Origin: Stenotrophomonas nematodicola
Lineage (GTDB): Bacteria > Pseudomonadota > Gammaproteobacteria > Xanthomonadales > Xanthomonadaceae
NCBI RefSeq assembly: GCF_009467805.1
Contig: NZ_WIAY01000003.1
Coordinates: 62,001 to 126,000 of the forward strand
Direction of reading: 5' to 3'
Length of the DNA stretch: 64,000 nt
Each line of letters opens with the position of its first letter. Positions within the stretch are counted from its first letter, which is position 1. The notes beneath the pieces are model-generated. The model was given only the letters and a program-made list of their open reading frames with translations. It was not told where the DNA came from and searched no databases. The translations under genes and the position numbers were made by a program. This document shows, one piece after another, positions 1 to 9,032 of the stretch.

Positions 1-2
1 TG

Positions 3-209
3 TACCACGATCAGGGCCTGCCGGTGCTCAAGTACAGCGGCTTCGAACAGGCCGTCAACATCACCCTGGGCCTGCCCTACCCGCGCGTGGCGGTCGATCA
101 CGGCACCGCGCTGGAGCTGGCCGGCCGGGGCATCGCCGATCCCTCCAGCCTGCTTGCCGCCACGTCCCTGTGTGCCCGGCTGGCGCGCCAACGTAAACTG
201 GTGCCATGA
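3..209 (+). CDS. pdxA: 4-hydroxythreonine-4-phosphate dehydrogenase, C-terminal fragment
   Basis: This is the 3' end of a gene that begins before the window. The readable frame starts at base 3 with [11 protein letters not shown] and continues through AVNITLGLP and [12 protein letters not shown]-like motifs (here [13 protein letters not shown]), which are characteristic of the PdxA C-terminus, including a metal-binding His of YHDQ. PdxA oxidises 4-phosphohydroxy-L-threonine in pyridoxal phosphate synthesis. Its TGA overlaps the ATG of rsmA (ATGA), so the two are probably translationally coupled. The order pdxA-rsmA-apaG-apaH is the same as in Escherichia coli. Confidence 0.93.
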   Translation, partial: YHDQGLPVLKYSGFEQAVNITLGLPYPRVAVDHGTALELAGRGIADPSSLLAATSLCARLARQRKLVP

Positions 210-1039
210 CTTCCCCGTATTCCCCCTCCGCCGCCGGGTTCACCGCGCCGGCCAAAAAGCAGCTCGGCCAGCACTTCCTGGCCGATCGCAGCTACATCGA
301 CAAGATCGTGCTGGCCGTGAACCCCAAGGACGACGACCGGCTGGTCGAGATCGGCCCGGGTCAGGGCGCGATCACCCTGCCGCTGCTGCGCCGCCATCCG
401 CGCCTGACCGTGATCGAGTTCGACCGCGACCTGATCGCACCGCTGACCGCCGCCGCCGCGCCGTTGGGCGAGCTGACCATCGTGCACCGCGACGTGTTGC
501 AGGTGGACTTCACCGAGCTGGCCGACGGCGGGCAGATCCGCCTGGTCGGCAACCTGCCCTACAACATTTCCTCGCCCATCCTGTTCCATGCAATGGAACA
601 CGCCGCGGTGATCCGCGACATGCACTTCATGCTGCAGAAGGAAGTGGTGGACCGCATGGCGGCCGAACCCGGCAGCAAGGTCTATGGCCGGCTGAGCGTG
701 ATGCTGCAGGCCTGGTGCAGGGTGACCTCGCTGTTCGTGGTGCCGCCGGGTGCGTTCCGGCCGCCGCCGAAGGTGGATTCGGCCGTGGTGCGGCTGGTGC
801 CGCGCGATCCGGCCACGGTCGGCATCCTCGACCGCAAGCGCTTCGCCGATGTGGTCCGGGCCGCCTTCGGGCAGCGCCGCAAGACCCTGCGCAACGCACT
901 CAACAACGTGGTCAGCGCCGCACAGTTCGAGGCCGCCGGCGTGCGCAGCGATGCCCGCGCCGAACAGCTCGAGGTGGCGCAGTTCATCGCGCTGGCCAAC
1001 GTTCCGCACCTGGACGGCGACGACGTGCCCCAGGGTTGA
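206..1039 (+). CDS. rsmA: 16S rRNA (adenine1518/1519-N6)-dimethyltransferase
   Basis: RsmA (KsgA) dimethylates two adjacent adenines in the helix-45 loop of 16S rRNA late in 30S assembly, using SAM. The 277-residue protein has the family landmarks: KKQLGQHFL near residues 17-25, the SAM-binding [11 protein letters not shown] around residues 48-56, and the catalytic NLPYNISSP at 116-124. Length is normal for the family (about 270-280). The ATG overlaps the pdxA stop codon, which fixes the start. apaG and apaH follow on the same strand, so it probably belongs to one transcript with them. Confidence 0.97.
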   Translation: MTSPYSPSAAGFTAPAKKQLGQHFLADRSYIDKIVLAVNPKDDDRLVEIGPGQGAITLPLLRRHPRLTVIEFDRDLIAPLTAAAAPLGELTIVHRDVLQVDFTELADGGQIRLVGNLPYNISSPILFHAMEHAAVIRDMHFMLQKEVVDRMAAEPGSKVYGRLSVMLQAWCRVTSLFVVPPGAFRPPPKVDSAVVRLVPRDPATVGILDRKRFADVVRAAFGQRRKTLRNALNNVVSAAQFEAAGVRSDARAEQLEVAQFIALANVPHLDGDDVPQG

Positions 1040-1107
1040 ACGCGACGCCACGCGCCAGCCTGCGCTGCGCTCACCTCAACCTGCACAACACCCTCTAAAC
1101 TGCCTGC

Positions 1108-1491
1108 ATGAACGACGCTGCAAACTATGCGATCTCGGTCGAGGTCGCTCCGCGCTTTCTCGACGACCAGTCCACGCCGGAGGACGGACGCTATGCGTTC
1201 GCCTACACGATCCGCATCCACAACGAGGGCCGGATCGCGGCGCGGCTGGTGGCGCGGCACTGGCGCATCACCGATGCCAACGGCCGTATCGAGCATGTGG
1301 ATGGCGATGGCGTGATCGGCGAGCAGCCGCGCCTGCGGCCGGGTGAAGACTTCCGTTACACCTCCGGTGTCATGCTGGAAACGGAACACGGCACGATGCA
1401 GGGGCACTACGACATGGTGGCCGACGACGGCACCGAGTTCGCCGCACCGATCGCGCCGTTCGTATTGACCGTTCCGCGCACATTGCACTGA
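1108..1491 (+). CDS. apaG: ApaG domain protein
   Basis: This 127-residue protein has the single beta-sandwich ApaG/DUF525 domain: [12 protein letters not shown] near residues 30-41, [11 protein letters not shown] around 47-57, and [13 protein letters not shown] followed by a Y-T-S-G segment, the family core. ApaG has been linked to Co2+/Mg2+ efflux phenotypes and binds nucleotides, but its biochemical role is poorly defined. It lies 68 bases after rsmA and 13 bases before apaH, as in E. coli, which supports co-transcription. Confidence 0.95.
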   Translation: MNDAANYAISVEVAPRFLDDQSTPEDGRYAFAYTIRIHNEGRIAARLVARHWRITDANGRIEHVDGDGVIGEQPRLRPGEDFRYTSGVMLETEHGTMQGHYDMVADDGTEFAAPIAPFVLTVPRTLH

Positions 1492-1504
1492 TGGAGGCGC
1501 ACGC

Positions 1505-2512
1505 ATGAGTGTCTGGGCCATCGGCGACCTGCAGGGCTGCTACGACGTCACCCAGCGGCTGCTGGAGAAGATCCGCTTCGATCCGGCGGTGGATACGCTG
1601 TGGTTCTGTGGCGACCTGGTCAACCGCGGCGGTCAGTCGCTGGAAACGCTGCGACTGGTGCATTCGCTGCGCGACAGCAGTGTGGTGGTGCTCGGCAACC
1701 ACGATCTGTCGCTGCTGGCCGTGGGCGCGCGGACCGAAGAAGAGCAGCGCAAGGTCAACCCGGATCTGCTGCGCATCGTGCAGGCCGAGGACCGCGACGT
1801 CCTCCTGGACTGGCTGCGGCTGCAGAAGCTGGCCCACGTCGACCGCGACCTGGGCTGGATGATGATCCATGCCGGGCTGGCGCCGAAGTGGACCACCCAG
1901 CTGGCCGAGAAGCATGCCCGCGAAGTGGAGATGCAGCTGCACGGCAGCGGTTACCGCAAGCTGTTCCGCAACATGTATGGCGACAAGCCGGCGTGGTCGC
2001 CGGGCCTTTCCGGCTACGACCGCTCGCGCGCGATCATCAACCTGTTCACGCGCATGCGCTACTGCACGCCGCGCGGCCGCATCGGCATCGAGGACAAGGG
2101 CACGCCGGGCACCCAGGAACAGGGGCTCTACCCCTGGTTCGAGGTGCCGGGCCGGGTGGAGCGCGACCTCAAGATCGTGTGCGGCCACTGGTCTGCGCTG
2201 GGCCTGACCATCACTCAGGGCGTGCACGCCATCGACACCGGTGCGGTGTGGGGCGGCAAGCTCACCGCGCTGCAGCTGGACACCGACGAACTGCGCGTGG
2301 TGCAGGTACCCGGCCGCGATGTCCCCAAGCCGGTCTCCGCGCCGCGACCGCCGGCACGCCGGCCGGCCAGCGAAGGCACCTCCGAAGGCCGACCTGCCCG
2401 CCAGGGCGGCCCTGGCCAACGTGACCGCCACCGCGGCACGGGTCGCCCGACGCCGCAGGTACAGGCGCAGGCCCATCCCCGGAACGCGGACGTCACCAGC
2501 GACAGCGAGTGA
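1505..2512 (+). CDS. apaH: Bis(5'-nucleosyl)-tetraphosphatase, symmetrical
   Basis: ApaH splits diadenosine tetraphosphate into two ADP and can remove Np4-type caps from RNA. Calcineurin-like metal-binding motifs are plain: GDLQGCYD at residues 7-14, GDLVNRGG near 39-46 and GNHDLSLLAVG near 65-75, with a later HAGLAP and a GHWSALG segment. The last 60 or so residues (after roughly 275) are an Arg/Pro/Gly/Gln-rich low-complexity tail not found in the approximately 280-residue E. coli enzyme. A start 13 bases after apaG and a purine-rich GGAGGC upstream support this start. Confidence 0.95.
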   Translation: MSVWAIGDLQGCYDVTQRLLEKIRFDPAVDTLWFCGDLVNRGGQSLETLRLVHSLRDSSVVVLGNHDLSLLAVGARTEEEQRKVNPDLLRIVQAEDRDVLLDWLRLQKLAHVDRDLGWMMIHAGLAPKWTTQLAEKHAREVEMQLHGSGYRKLFRNMYGDKPAWSPGLSGYDRSRAIINLFTRMRYCTPRGRIGIEDKGTPGTQEQGLYPWFEVPGRVERDLKIVCGHWSALGLTITQGVHAIDTGAVWGGKLTALQLDTDELRVVQVPGRDVPKPVSAPRPPARRPASEGTSEGRPARQGGPGQRDRHRGTGRPTPQVQAQAHPRNADVTSDSE

Positions 2513-2545
2513 GGCCACAGCCGGTCCTGGCGACCGGCCCGTGCT

Positions 2546-3037
2546 TCAGCGACGGCCGTAGTCCACGAAATCGAACGCCACCGCGTGCCGGGCATCGGCC
2601 GGGTGATGTTCGCGCGCCACTTCGACCCACAGCGCCGGGTCAACGGCCGGGAAGTGGGTATCGGCGGCGACGACGGTATCCACCCAGGTCAGGTGCAGGT
2701 CGGTGGCCTGCGCCATGACCAGGGCGTAGATCTGCCCGCCCCCGATCACGCACAGCTCGTCGGCCCCATCGGCGCGGGCCTGCTGCAGCGCCTGTTCGAC
2801 CGATTCGACTGCCTGCATGCCCTCGAACGGCACCTCGCCGGTGCGGGTGAGGACCAGATTGCGGCGGCCCGGCAACGCGCGGCCCAGCGATTCGGCGGTA
2901 CGCCGGCCCATCAGGATCGGCTTGCCCACGGTCAACGCCTTGAAGCGCTTGAGGTCGTCGGGCAACTGCCACGGCAACTGGTTGTCGTGGCCGATGCCGT
3001 GCTGGCGGTCGAGGGCGGCAATCAGGGAGAGCTTCAT
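2546..3037 (-). CDS. folA: Dihydrofolate reductase
   Basis: FolA reduces dihydrofolate to tetrahydrofolate with NADPH and is the target of trimethoprim. The 163-residue product starts MKLSLIAALD. It carries LPWQLPDDLKRFK (active-site Trp and Asp around residues 22-27), the NADPH-binding GRRTAESLG and the VIGGGQIYAL loop. An in-frame upstream ATG at 3070 would add 12 basic residues unlike the family, so the start at 3037 is preferred. The gene converges on apaH with 33 bases between stops, the same neighbour pair as in E. coli. It works with thyA nearby. Confidence 0.96.
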   Translation of the reverse strand: MKLSLIAALDRQHGIGHDNQLPWQLPDDLKRFKALTVGKPILMGRRTAESLGRALPGRRNLVLTRTGEVPFEGMQAVESVEQALQQARADGADELCVIGGGQIYALVMAQATDLHLTWVDTVVAADTHFPAVDPALWVEVAREHHPADARHAVAFDFVDYGRR

Positions 3038-3139
3038 GGCAGGTCGAATCCGGGCGGCACGGCGGCGCACAGTATACGAAGTGCCTGTTGGCGCGCGGCG
3101 AGGCCACCGGCGGCGAAGCGAAGGGCAGCCGGCTCGACG

Positions 3140-3700
3140 CTACCGTGCCGCGCAGCGCGCGCGCTCGGCGCGGATTGCGGCGAGCTGGCCGTCGAATCCG
3201 GCGATGTAGTCGGCGTCTTCCTCGCGGCGCGCCTGCAGCAGGTCGACGCGGTCGTTGATGACGTCTGCGAGCGCCGGGGTGTCGAGCATCGCCGCCCCGA
3301 GCTCAAGCGGGGGCACATGACCAATGCGCCCGTTGAGCCTGCGCAGCTGATCCAGCGAGAACGCCGAGGCGACCACCTGGTCAACCTGCGCCAAGTGCCC
3401 CGCTTCCTGCATGGCCGGGCGCAACGGCGCGATGTAGGTCGCCGCGATCGGCGCCAGCGCGGCCTCTGCCGCGTGCCGGCAGGCCTCGGGCAGGCCCTCC
3501 GGTTCGTCCCCGGTGAAGTTGTCCAGGATCGACCTCTCGATGTCGTCCAGCAGCGCGCGGGTGTAGATCGCCAGCACGTCGTGATTGAGCCGTTGCGCCA
3601 GCGACAGCGCTTCCTCGCCGGGCCCGGCCAGCGCAGGCAGTGCCAGCGCGCCGCATACCAGGGCCGCCACGGCCCGCCTCCTCCGATGTGTCACCTGCAT
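3140..3700 (-). CDS. Hypothetical secreted protein with N-terminal signal peptide
   Basis: I do not recognise this 186-residue protein. It starts MQVTHRRRR followed by a hydrophobic AVAALVCGALALPALAG segment, a good Sec signal peptide with cleavage likely after ALAG, so the mature protein is probably periplasmic. The rest is predicted to be mostly helical and Ala/Glu/Arg-rich, without cysteine pairs or an obvious catalytic motif. A weaker upstream ATG at 3736 would extend it by 12 residues. It lies between folA and thyA on the same strand, about 90-100 bases from each. Confidence 0.6.
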   Translation of the reverse strand: MQVTHRRRRAVAALVCGALALPALAGPGEEALSLAQRLNHDVLAIYTRALLDDIERSILDNFTGDEPEGLPEACRHAAEAALAPIAATYIAPLRPAMQEAGHLAQVDQVVASAFSLDQLRRLNGRIGHVPPLELGAAMLDTPALADVINDRVDLLQARREEDADYIAGFDGQLAAIRAERARCAAR

Positions 3701-3790
3701 CCTTGACCGTCCATCTCCATCTCCAGGGCCGGTCACCCTACACCAGCCCGCGCGCCCGGGGCGAGCCTCAGGCGGCGCCCCCGGCTGCGC

Positions 3791-4585
3791 TCAGACCGCG
3801 ACCGGCGCCTTGATTGCCGGGTGCGGGTCGTAGCCGTCGATGCGGATGTCGTCGAACTGGAAGCCGAACAGGTCGGTGACCTGCGGATTCAGCCACAGCG
3901 TGGGCAGCGCGCGTGGCGTACGCGACAACTGTTCGCGGGCCTGCTCGATGTGATTCGAGTACAGGTGCGCATCGCCCAGCGTATGCACGAAATCGCCCAC
4001 GCCCAGCCCGGTGGCCTGGGCGACCATGTGCGTGAGCAGCGCGTAGCTGGCGATGTTGAACGGCACGCCTAGGAAAATGTCGCCGCTGCGCTGGTAGAGC
4101 TGGCAGCTGAGCTTGCCGTCGATCACGTAGAACTGGAACAGGTTGTGGCACGGCATCAATGCCATCTGCGACAGTTCGCCCACATTCCAGGCACTTACCA
4201 CCAGGCGCCGCGAATCCGGATTGCGCTTGATCTCCTCGACCAGCCACTGCATCTGGTCGATCGAACCGCCGTCGGCGGTGGCCCAGCTGCGCCACTGTCT
4301 GCCGTACACCGGACCAAGATCGCCGTTGGCATCGGCCCACTCGTCCCAGATGCGGACCTGGTTGTCCTTGAGGTAGCCGATGTTGGTATCGCCCTTCAGG
4401 AACCACAGCAGCTCGTGGATGATCGAGCGCAGGTGCAGCTTCTTGGTGGTGACCAGCGGAAAGCCCTCACCCAGGTTGAAGCGCATCTGCCAGCCGAACA
4501 CGCTGCGCGTGCCGGTGCCGGTACGGTCGGATTTCTCCGCGCCGTGGTCCAGCACGTGCTGCAGCAGATCCAGATACGGCTTCAT
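3791..4585 (-). CDS. thyA: Thymidylate synthase
   Basis: ThyA methylates dUMP to dTMP using methylene-tetrahydrofolate, producing the dihydrofolate that FolA recycles. The protein is 264 residues, the same length as the E. coli enzyme, and begins [15 protein letters not shown]. Catalytic Cys146 lies in [23 protein letters not shown] near 91-101 and [18 protein letters not shown] form the substrate site. Although the frame stays open upstream, the true ATG at 4583-4585 overlaps the lgt stop by ATGA, so translation is probably coupled to lgt, as in many proteobacteria. Confidence 0.97.
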   Translation of the reverse strand: MKPYLDLLQHVLDHGAEKSDRTGTGTRSVFGWQMRFNLGEGFPLVTTKKLHLRSIIHELLWFLKGDTNIGYLKDNQVRIWDEWADANGDLGPVYGRQWRSWATADGGSIDQMQWLVEEIKRNPDSRRLVVSAWNVGELSQMALMPCHNLFQFYVIDGKLSCQLYQRSGDIFLGVPFNIASYALLTHMVAQATGLGVGDFVHTLGDAHLYSNHIEQAREQLSRTPRALPTLWLNPQVTDLFGFQFDDIRIDGYDPHPAIKAPVAV

Positions 4586-5472
4586 GCCTTCGCTCCGGCC
4601 GGCGACGCCGGCAGTTGCGGCTGCAGCACCGGCGCGCGGCGCGACAGCACCAGCAGCACCAGGCCGAACACCACCAGCGGCAGGCTCAGCAGCTGGCCGC
4701 GGGTGAACCAGTCGAAGGCCAGATACACGCCGTTGTCGGGCATGCGCACGAACTCGACCGCGAAGCGGAAGATGCCGTACATCAGCGCGAACAGGCCCGC
4801 GATCACATAGCGATGGCGCGGCTTGGCCGACACCGCCCACAGCACCACGAACATCACCAGGCCTTCCAGCAGGGCTTCATACAACTGCGACGGATGGCGG
4901 GCGTACTGATTGAGCGCGCCCGTGGCGAACTGCGCCTTGAGCGTGGCGGCATCGAGCGCATTCAATGGCGCCGGCAGACCGCTGGGGAACACCACACCCC
5001 AGGTGCCGTCGGTGTACTTGCCCCACAGCTCGGCGCCGATGAAGTTGCCGATGCGGCCGAAGCCCAGGCCCAGCGGCACCAGCGGGGCCATGAAATCGAT
5101 GGTGTCGAACAGGTGCAGGCGATGCCTGCGCGACCACCACCACGCCGCGAACAGCACGCCCAGCAGGCCGCCGTGGAAGCTCATGCCGCCATCCCACACC
5201 TTGAACAGCAGCAGCGGGTTGTGCAGGAAGTCGCCCAGCGCATAGAACAGCATGTAGCCCACGCGCCCGCCCACCACCACGCCGAGCATGGCGTAGAACA
5301 GCAGGTCGGAGAAGCCGTCGGCATTCACCCCCGGCAGGCGCCCGGCCGCGATGCGGCGACGCCCCAGCCACCAGGCCGCCATGAAGCCGAGCAGGTACAT
5401 GATGCCGTACCAGTGCACTTTGACCGGCCCAAGCGAGATGGCGATGGGGTCGATGTCGTGGAAATAGATCAT
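4582..5472 (-). CDS. lgt: Phosphatidylglycerol-prolipoprotein diacylglyceryl transferase
   Basis: Lgt transfers diacylglycerol from phosphatidylglycerol to the lipobox cysteine of prelipoproteins, the first step of lipoprotein maturation in the inner membrane. The 296-residue protein is polytopic. It shows the family motifs [11 protein letters not shown] near residues 21-31, [19 protein letters not shown] (essential His) and [12 protein letters not shown] (the Lgt signature). It is upstream of and overlaps thyA. The plain ATG and full family length support the start. Its substrate set here includes LemA, encoded about 1.4 kb away. Confidence 0.97.
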   Translation of the reverse strand: MIYFHDIDPIAISLGPVKVHWYGIMYLLGFMAAWWLGRRRIAAGRLPGVNADGFSDLLFYAMLGVVVGGRVGYMLFYALGDFLHNPLLLFKVWDGGMSFHGGLLGVLFAAWWWSRRHRLHLFDTIDFMAPLVPLGLGFGRIGNFIGAELWGKYTDGTWGVVFPSGLPAPLNALDAATLKAQFATGALNQYARHPSQLYEALLEGLVMFVVLWAVSAKPRHRYVIAGLFALMYGIFRFAVEFVRMPDNGVYLAFDWFTRGQLLSLPLVVFGLVLLVLSRRAPVLQPQLPASPAGAKA

Positions 5473-5523
5473 GGGCGATGCCTTGCAGGTAAGCGGCTAT
5501 TCTCGGGGTACGGCCGCGCTACC

Positions 5524-6015
5524 TCAACCGAGCAGTTGGGGGGTGTTGGGCAGACCGTCATCCTTTGACCCGGTGCCGGGCGGATAGTGCCCGGCCAGCA
5601 GATCGGACACTTCGTTGATCGCCTGCAGCACCGCGTCCTGCAGTTCACCCTGGCGCAGACGTGCCTGCATGTGGGCGCAGATCGCCTGCCACTGGGCCTG
5701 GCCGATCCGCCCGCGCAGGCCACGGTCGGCCACCAGTTCGATCGCGTGGTCGGCCAGCAGCAGGTACACCAGCACGCCGTTGTTGTGCTCGGTATCCCAC
5801 GTGCGCAACTGGGCAAAGGCGGCTTCGGCGCGCTGGCGCGGGCTGACCCGGTGCCACAGGGCCATTAGCGGCAGGTCGCTTTCCACGGCAAACATCACCT
5901 GCCCGCCGTGGCGCCGTTCGCCGGCCGTGATCGCGTCGGTGATCGCCTGCAGCCGGGCTGGCGGGAAGGCGCGCCGCACCGACGGGGAGAAAAGATGTCG
6001 CCACCAGCGCATCAC
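5524..6015 (-). CDS. TPM-domain protein (small YgcG-like)
   Basis: This 163-residue protein matches the TPM (TLP18.3/Psb32/MOLO-1) fold. It has the pattern GGQVMFAVESDLP early in the domain, then VLVYLLLADHAIELVADRGL near residues 82-101, and a C-terminal helix with LQAINEVSDLL. No signal peptide or convincing membrane segment is seen. Its ATG overlaps the stop of the larger Gly-rich TPM protein by four bases, so it is the third gene of a lemA-TPM-TPM operon. The operon arrangement is common; the biochemical role is unsettled, and a membrane-stress role is only inferred. Confidence 0.85.
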   Translation of the reverse strand: MMRWWRHLFSPSVRRAFPPARLQAITDAITAGERRHGGQVMFAVESDLPLMALWHRVSPRQRAEAAFAQLRTWDTEHNNGVLVYLLLADHAIELVADRGLRGRIGQAQWQAICAHMQARLRQGELQDAVLQAINEVSDLLAGHYPPGTGSKDDGLPNTPQLLG

Positions 6016-6902
6016 CAGCCTCCCGAGGCGCCACCGCCTCCTGAACGTCCGCCCCCACCGCCCCAGCTACCACCGCCGCCGAAGCCGCCGCCGCCTCCAC
6101 CCCAGCCACCCCCGCCGAAGCCACCGCCCCCGCCCCAGCCCCCACTGCGGGCAAAGCGGCCGGCCTTGCTCGAGGACAGACCGATGAACAGCGCCACCAG
6201 CCCGGCCAGGCCACTGGCCAGCCACAGCGAGGTGAACAGGAACGCGGCGACTGCCGCGCCGGCACCGCCCAGCAGTCCGCGCAGCGGGCGTGGCACCCCG
6301 CTCAACAGCGCACGCAGGACGCTGCCGACGAAGAAGCCGATCACCAGGGCAAAGGTCCAGCCGTCGCCATCCGGGTTGCGGGTGGCGCGGTGGTCGCTGA
6401 CCGGTGCCGGCAGCTCCTCGCCGTCGATCAGTGTGACCAGCGCGCCGGTGGCCGCGGACAGGCCGCCGGCATAATCGCCGGTGCGGAACTGCGGGGCCAG
6501 GTACTCCTGGATCACGCGATTGGCGATCGCATCGGGAATCGCGCCTTCCAGCCCGTACCCCGGTTCGATGCGCACCCGGCGATCATCTTTGGCCACTACC
6601 AGCAGCACGCCGTCGTCCACGCCCTTGCGGCCGATCTGCCACTGCTCGAACACGCGCTGGGTGTACTGCTCGATCGATTCGGGCTGGGTGCTGGGCACCA
6701 TCAGGATCTGCAACTGGCTGCCCTTGCGCTGCTGCAGGGCCAGCGCCTGGGCTTCAAGCGCCTGCGTCTGCGCGGCATCCAGGGTGCCGGTGGTGTCCAC
6801 CACCGGCGAGGTCAACGGCGGAATCGCCGCCTGCTGGGCCCACGCCGCCGGCGCCAGGCACAGGGCGAGCAGCAGCAGGAAGCGCAGCAGGCGCGCGGTC
6901 AC
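6012..6902 (-). CDS. TPM-domain membrane protein with glycine-rich tail (YgcG family)
   Basis: The 296-residue product begins at GTG 6902 (VTARLLRFLLLLALCLAP), giving a clear signal peptide ending near AWAQQ. A longer Arg-rich frame upstream overlaps lemA and is rejected. The TPM domain covers roughly residues 28-160 (VVDTTGTLD, GKGVDDGVLLVVAKDDRRVRIE-type core). It is followed by hydrophobic segments around 185-245 and a tail of about 45 residues composed almost entirely of Gly, Trp, Phe and Ser, typical of YgcG-like proteins. It starts four bases after lemA and overlaps the next TPM gene. Confidence 0.88.
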   Translation of the reverse strand: MTARLLRFLLLLALCLAPAAWAQQAAIPPLTSPVVDTTGTLDAAQTQALEAQALALQQRKGSQLQILMVPSTQPESIEQYTQRVFEQWQIGRKGVDDGVLLVVAKDDRRVRIEPGYGLEGAIPDAIANRVIQEYLAPQFRTGDYAGGLSAATGALVTLIDGEELPAPVSDHRATRNPDGDGWTFALVIGFFVGSVLRALLSGVPRPLRGLLGGAGAAVAAFLFTSLWLASGLAGLVALFIGLSSSKAGRFARSGGWGGGGGFGGGGWGGGGGGFGGGGSWGGGGGRSGGGGASGGW

Positions 6903-6906
6903 GGGC

Positions 6907-7551
6907 TCAGTGCGCCGGCTGCGGGGTCTGCGGCGCGGGCGCCGGCGCCGGCGCCGGAGCGGGCGCCTGCGAACCGAACTTGACCGCCGGCGGCTGGGAA
7001 ATCTGCGCCTCGTTCTCGACGGTGAAGTTCGGCTTGGTCGCATAGCCGAAGATCTTGGCCGTGATCACCTGCGGGAACTGGCGGATGAAGGTGTTGTAGT
7101 CCTGCACCATCTGGATGTAGCGGCCGCGCGCCACGGTGATGCGGTTCTCCGTGCCTTCCAGCTGCGCCTGCAGATCGCGGAAGCCCTGGTCGGACTTCAG
7201 GTTGGGGTAGTTCTCGGTGACCACCAGCAGCCGCGACAACGCGCCGCTGAGTTCGCCCTGCGCCTGCTGGAACTGCTTGAGCGAGTCGGCGTCGTCGGCG
7301 TTGACGTTGACCTGGCCGACGCGGGCGCGGGCATTGGTGACGTCGGTCAGCACCTGGCGTTCCTGGTTGGCATAGCCTTCCACGGTCTGCACAAGGTTGG
7401 GGATCAGGTCGGCACGGCGCTTGTACTGGTTGAGCACTTCGGCCCAGCCGGCCTTGACCTGCTCATCCTTCTGCTGGATGGCGTTGTAGCCGCAGCCGGA
7501 CAGCAGGGAGGCCAGTACGGCCAGGAACAACAGTCGGGAGAACGATCGCAT
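6907..7551 (-). CDS. lemA: LemA family lipoprotein
   Basis: The 214-residue protein starts with MRSFSRLLFLAVLASLLSGCGYN: a signal peptide with lipobox LLSGC (Cys19), so it should be a lipoprotein processed by Lgt. The body is a long helical LemA domain with NQYKRRADLIPNLVQTVEGYA near 41-61 and NYPNLKSDQGFRDLQAQLEGTENRI later. The last 25 residues are an Ala/Pro repeat (APAPAPAP). LemA is conserved but of unclear function. It is the first gene of a three-gene operon with two TPM-domain proteins. Confidence 0.93.
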   Translation of the reverse strand: MRSFSRLLFLAVLASLLSGCGYNAIQQKDEQVKAGWAEVLNQYKRRADLIPNLVQTVEGYANQERQVLTDVTNARARVGQVNVNADDADSLKQFQQAQGELSGALSRLLVVTENYPNLKSDQGFRDLQAQLEGTENRITVARGRYIQMVQDYNTFIRQFPQVITAKIFGYATKPNFTVENEAQISQPPAVKFGSQAPAPAPAPAPAPQTPQPAH

Positions 7552-7651
7552 GGCCGGCTCCGGCTCTCGATGACGGGAGTCCGGAGCATGCCACGAACGG
7601 GGTCGGTGCGCCGTGTTCAGCCAGATGCGACACGGCGGACCGACCCGGCCG

Positions 7652-8401
7652 TCACCACTGGCCGGCGCCCGGCACGTTGTGGGCCACGGCGCGGCGGCGC
7701 ATCAGCAGGTTCAGCCATTCCACCAGCACCGAGAAGCCCATCGCGGCGTAGATGTAGGGCTTGGGCACGTGCACGTCCAGGCCATCCAGGATCAGCACCG
7801 CGCCGATCAGCAGGATGAAGGCCAGGGCCAGCATCTTCACGGTCGGGTTGGCATCGATGAAGCGGCCCAGCGGGTTGGCGGCCAGCAGCATCACGGCGAC
7901 CGAAAGCAGGATCGCGGCGACCATCACCGGCACGTGCTCGGCGATGCCGACGGCGGTGATGACCGAATCCAGCGAGAACACGATGTCGATGATGGCGATC
8001 TGGGCGATCACCAGGCCGAACACGGCCGAGGCCTTGGTCGTGGTGGGATCTTCGTCTTCACCGCCGGTGATCAGCTCGCGGATTTCCATGCCGCCCTTGA
8101 TGATCAGGAACAGGCCGCCCACGATCAGGACCAGGTCACGGATGGAGATGCCCATGCCGGCCACGGTGAACAGGTTGGCCTGCATGTGTGCCAGGTAGGC
8201 CAGCGAGACAAGCAGCAGAATGCGGGTGATGCAGGCCACCGCGATGCCGAGCTTGCGCGCGAACGGGCGGCGCGCTTCCGGCAGCTTGCTCACGGCGATC
8301 GAGATGAACACCAGGTTGTCGATGCCGAGCACGATTTCCAGCGCGCTCAGGGTCAGCAGGGTCAACCAGACATTGGGGTCGGACAGCAACTCAAGGAACA
8401 T
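7652..8401 (-). CDS. TerC family integral membrane protein
   Basis: This 249-residue polytopic protein has the TerC pattern: LSALEIVLGIDNLVFISI near residues 18-35 and IAIIDIVFSLDSVITAVG around 133-150. These paired Asp-containing transmembrane motifs are thought to bind or carry metal ions. Some TerC proteins relate to tellurite resistance or manganese export at the inner membrane; the substrate here cannot be read from sequence. It is transcribed behind dgkA (42 bases from its stop) and about 100 bases before lemA. Confidence 0.93.
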   Translation of the reverse strand: MFLELLSDPNVWLTLLTLSALEIVLGIDNLVFISIAVSKLPEARRPFARKLGIAVACITRILLLVSLAYLAHMQANLFTVAGMGISIRDLVLIVGGLFLIIKGGMEIRELITGGEDEDPTTTKASAVFGLVIAQIAIIDIVFSLDSVITAVGIAEHVPVMVAAILLSVAVMLLAANPLGRFIDANPTVKMLALAFILLIGAVLILDGLDVHVPKPYIYAAMGFSVLVEWLNLLMRRRAVAHNVPGAGQW

Positions 8402-8443
8402 GGACTTCCATCCTTACAGGGGGGATGACGCGCCGCAGACGCG

Positions 8444-8824
8444 TCAGAAAAAGTGCGGTACCAGGATCAGGCCCCAGCACACCAGGACATTCATCATCAG
8501 CACGAAGACCGCGGCCGACCCCATGTCCTTGGCGCGCCCGGCCAGTTCATGGAACTCGCTGCCGTAACGTTCGATCACCGCTTCGATGGCCGAGTTGGCC
8601 AGCTCCATTGCCAGCACCAGCAGCATCGAGCCGATCATCAGCGCACGCTCGACCGGGGTCTGGCCCAGCCAGAGCGCCAGAGGTGCGAGCACCACCAGCA
8701 GGTAGACCTCCAGGCGGAACGAGGACTCGTGCAGCCAGGCTGCCCGCAGCCCCTGCCAGGACCACACCGCCGCCTTGAAGATGCGTCGCGGGCCGCGGGG
8801 CATGTGCCCCATTTCGTCAGCCAC
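8444..8824 (-). CDS. dgkA: Diacylglycerol kinase
   Basis: DgkA phosphorylates diacylglycerol released by membrane-derived glucan and lipid A modification, returning it to phospholipid synthesis. From GTG 8824 (VADEMGHMPRGPRRIF) the product is 126 residues, close to the E. coli 122. Three membrane spans are visible. The catalytic strip ELANSAIEAVIERYGSE with the following H-E-L-A-G-R-A-K-D-M-G-S-A-A segment is the family signature. A longer ATG start at 8875 would add a Cys-rich stretch foreign to the family. It is divergent from the SGNH hydrolase gene. Confidence 0.93.
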   Translation of the reverse strand: MADEMGHMPRGPRRIFKAAVWSWQGLRAAWLHESSFRLEVYLLVVLAPLALWLGQTPVERALMIGSMLLVLAMELANSAIEAVIERYGSEFHELAGRAKDMGSAAVFVLMMNVLVCWGLILVPHFF

Positions 8825-9032
8825 GGCAACGGACTCCACTGCGCGGGGTGGGCCGGAACAGAGGTAACAGCGCACGGCTGGCAGTCATGGGCATCGCTGA
8901 ATGGGCGGTCAATCCGTCATTTTGCCACAAGCCCGTTGCCGGCACGGACGCAGGCCCGGAATGGCCCGATGGGGCACGGCGGAAACCGGGCGGAGCTTCT
9001 ATGATGAACGCCCTGCCTGAATGGAGATTGCG

